Below, piece by piece: positions 6,391 to 7,228 of a stretch of DNA of 7,228 nucleotides. The notes beneath the pieces are model-generated. The model searched no databases and was not told where the DNA came from. It saw nothing but the letters and a program-made list of their open reading frames with translations. The stretch is from Oceanicaulis sp. (GTDB lineage Bacteria > Pseudomonadota > Alphaproteobacteria > Caulobacterales > Maricaulaceae): assembly GCA_007571185.1 (NCBI GenBank), contig RKRX01000067.1:1-7228 (forward strand), written 5' to 3'. Both the position numbers and the translations under genes were made by a program. Position 1 is the first letter of the stretch, and every line of letters begins with the position of its first letter.

Positions 6391-6950
6391 TAAACCACCG
6401 ACTCAACGCGGGTGACTTCAGGCACATAATGCCTGAGCAGATTTTCAATGCCCTGCTTGAGAGTGAGTGTGGAAGAAGGGCAACCCGAACAGGCGCCGCG
6501 CATATGCACATGCACCACGCCTGTTTGATCGTCATAGCCGTGCAGGACAATATCGCCGCCATCGCGCGCCACCGCCGGACGCACGCGGGTATCAATCACG
6601 TCCCGGATAGCTCTGACAGTCTCTGCGGCTCCGTTCTCACAAATTATACGCTCACACTCATCCCGGTCCCCAAACAGCGCCTTGCCGCTTTCCAGGCAAT
6701 CCATGATCGCACCCAGCACGGCAGGCTTGATGTGTGGCCAGTGCACACCCTCGGCCTTGGTTACAGAGATGAAGTCCAGACCAGCGAAGACGCGCGTGAC
6801 ACCGTCCACCGCAAACAGTTCTCTGGCAAGATAGGAGGTCAACGCGTCTTCTGGACTTGCAAAATCACGCGGAGCCTCCACCGACACCGACCGACCAGGC
6901 AGGAATTTCAGCGTATCAGGGTTCGGGGTGGCTTCGGTTTGAATGAACAT
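6390..6950 (-). CDS. NifU-family (Nfu) iron-sulfur cluster carrier
   Basis: Nfu proteins receive Fe-S clusters from the assembly machinery and hand them to target enzymes. The 186-residue product begins with the Nfu N-terminal domain, MFIQTEATPNPDTLKFLPG, continuing through AVDGVTRVFAGLDFISVTK (about residues 47-65). The C-terminal NifU-like domain (about 108-186) holds the cluster-binding CxxC, C154 and C157, in MRGACSGCPSS, and TLKQGIENLLRHYVPEV follows. Length and two-domain layout are normal for alphaproteobacterial and mitochondrial-type Nfu. The ATG at 6950 follows GAGAGG at 6 bp. An upstream promoter and palindrome suggest it heads a transcript. The nearby radical-SAM enzyme MiaB is a possible client, although proximity alone does not prove it. 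Confidence 0.94.
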   Translation of the reverse strand: MFIQTEATPNPDTLKFLPGRSVSVEAPRDFASPEDALTSYLARELFAVDGVTRVFAGLDFISVTKAEGVHWPHIKPAVLGAIMDCLESGKALFGDRDECERIICENGAAETVRAIRDVIDTRVRPAVARDGGDIVLHGYDDQTGVVHVHMRGACSGCPSSTLTLKQGIENLLRHYVPEVTRVESVV

Positions 6951-7021
6951 GCCAGCCTCTCTTGATCTGAGTTTTCAATCTGAAGTGATGCGTCAGGTCT
7001 TTCTTTTACCCGATCACCCAA

Positions 7022-7050
7022 TATTTATTTCTCATCAGTGATGACTTCAA
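7022..7050 (-). promoter_or_regulatory. Possible nfu promoter with a palindrome in its spacer
   Basis: On the minus strand, TTGAAG (7050-7045), a 17-bp spacer and TAAATA (7027-7022) form a weak sigma70-like pair about 72-100 bp before the nfu ATG. It sits in the most A/T-rich patch of the region. The spacer contains the perfect hyphenated palindrome TCATCA-C-TGATGA (7044-7032), a plausible repressor site. It does not match any Fe-S or iron regulator box I can name. Confidence 0.3.
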
Positions 7051-7082
7051 AATTGTTCGCGACGGTGTCAACAATGTCCCCT

Positions 7083-7106
7083 CGCGGAGGTTAAACTGTC
7101 CCCGCG
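7083..7106 (-). other. GC hairpin after the truncated right-edge frame
   Basis: CGCGG (7083-7087) and CCGCG (7102-7106) are inverted copies, extended inward by GG/CC with one bulged base and enclosing an A/T loop. It begins about 16 bases after the stop of the right-edge frame. There is no T-run on either strand, so a factor-independent terminator is not clear. It overlaps the paired TGTCCCC motifs at 7075-7081 and 7097-7103. Confidence 0.3.
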
Positions 7107-7121
7107 CTCTCACTCCGAATG

Positions 7122-7228
7122 TCAGCTTGGTAAATTGAGCGCCGCGAGTATGCCGATGAGCGCCGCGAGTATGCCGACGGCGGCGGCGATAGCCGTCAGC
7201 AGCCACATGCGCGTCCCCAAGTCACGCT
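7122..7228 (-). CDS. C-terminal end of an unidentified reading frame with a hydrophobic helix (or a 28-residue membrane peptide)
   Basis: The minus strand is open from the window edge to a TGA at 7122-7124. The visible residues are RDLGTR, then MWLLTAIAAAVG, then a seven-residue unit GILAALI/GILAALN repeated twice, then LPS. About 25 residues are strongly hydrophobic, enough for one membrane helix. It could be the C-terminal anchor of a longer protein that enters from the right, since charged residues precede the helix. Alternatively it is a free-standing 28-residue peptide starting at the ATG at 7208, which has GGGG about 7 bp upstream. The repeat reflects a perfect 21-bp duplication in the DNA. 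I do not recognise the family and assign no function. Confidence 0.4.
   Translation of the reverse strand, partial: RDLGTRMWLLTAIAAAVGILAALIGILAALNLPS
7136..7177 (-). repeat. Perfect 21-bp tandem duplication
   Basis: Positions 7136-7156 and 7157-7177 are identical 21-mers in direct tandem. They lie in frame in the right-edge reading frame and duplicate seven residues (GILAALI-type) within its hydrophobic helix. Perfect identity suggests a recent replication-slippage event, or a copy number that varies between strains. Confidence 0.85.

Noticed and set aside
6288..6965. 225-codon plus-strand open frame opposite nfu
   Set aside because: It lies entirely antisense to a well-supported Nfu gene, has no recognisable domain and looks like a byproduct of GC-rich codon use on the other strand.
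7006..7206. 66-codon minus-strand frame with an Arg/His-rich start
   Set aside because: It runs through the hairpin and the candidate nfu promoter and is out of frame with the hydrophobic helix. Its RRRRRHTRGAHRHTRGA start is just the other-frame reading of the 21-bp duplication.
1..7228. CRISPR array, tRNA or rRNA genes, toxin-antitoxin or defence genes
   Set aside because: I saw no regularly spaced repeats, no tRNA-like cloverleaf and no such protein motifs; the only tandem repeats are the two described.

Overview
The window reads as part of a chromosome of an alphaproteobacterium, most likely of the Caulobacterales/Maricaulales (Hyphomonadaceae-like) group. This rests on gene order (nfu, nitroreductase, tsaB, fur, miaB, ybeY, corC, lnt), a Caulobacter-type Fur without C-terminal zinc cysteines, a soluble CBS-type CorC and the GC-rich base composition. 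No database search was possible, so the lineage is inferred. Every convincing gene lies on the minus strand, so transcription runs from high to low coordinates.

Layout, in the direction of transcription. The right edge (7122-7228) holds the last codons of an unidentified reading frame that ends in a hydrophobic helix containing a perfect 21-bp tandem duplication. A 171-bp gap follows, with a GC hairpin, paired TGTCCCC motifs and a probable promoter carrying a hyphenated palindrome. Then come nfu (Fe-S carrier), a RutE/HadB-type nitroreductase and tsaB (tRNA t6A synthesis). In the tsaB-fur gap, where alphaproteobacteria usually carry rimI, only a 48-codon fragment resembling the RimI N-terminus remains, followed by a 14-bp tandem repeat and a plausible promoter for fur. 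Downstream lie fur (metal-responsive repressor), miaB (tRNA ms2i6A), ybeY (16S rRNA endonuclease), corC (CBS protein) and a 3'-truncated lnt (apolipoprotein N-acyltransferase).

The genes are tightly packed: tsaB starts 3 bp after the nitroreductase, corC overlaps ybeY by 4 bp (ATGA), and lnt starts 3 bp after corC. They combine iron-sulfur and iron homeostasis (nfu, fur), tRNA modification (tsaB; miaB, itself a [4Fe-4S] radical-SAM enzyme), ribosome maturation (ybeY) and envelope biogenesis (corC, lnt).

No new defence or mobile system was found. The most interesting feature is erosion of a conserved cluster at two points. rimI appears reduced to a 5' fragment. phoH, normally between miaB and ybeY, is absent, and its slot is occupied by a 13-codon frame that overlaps both neighbours by ATGA.
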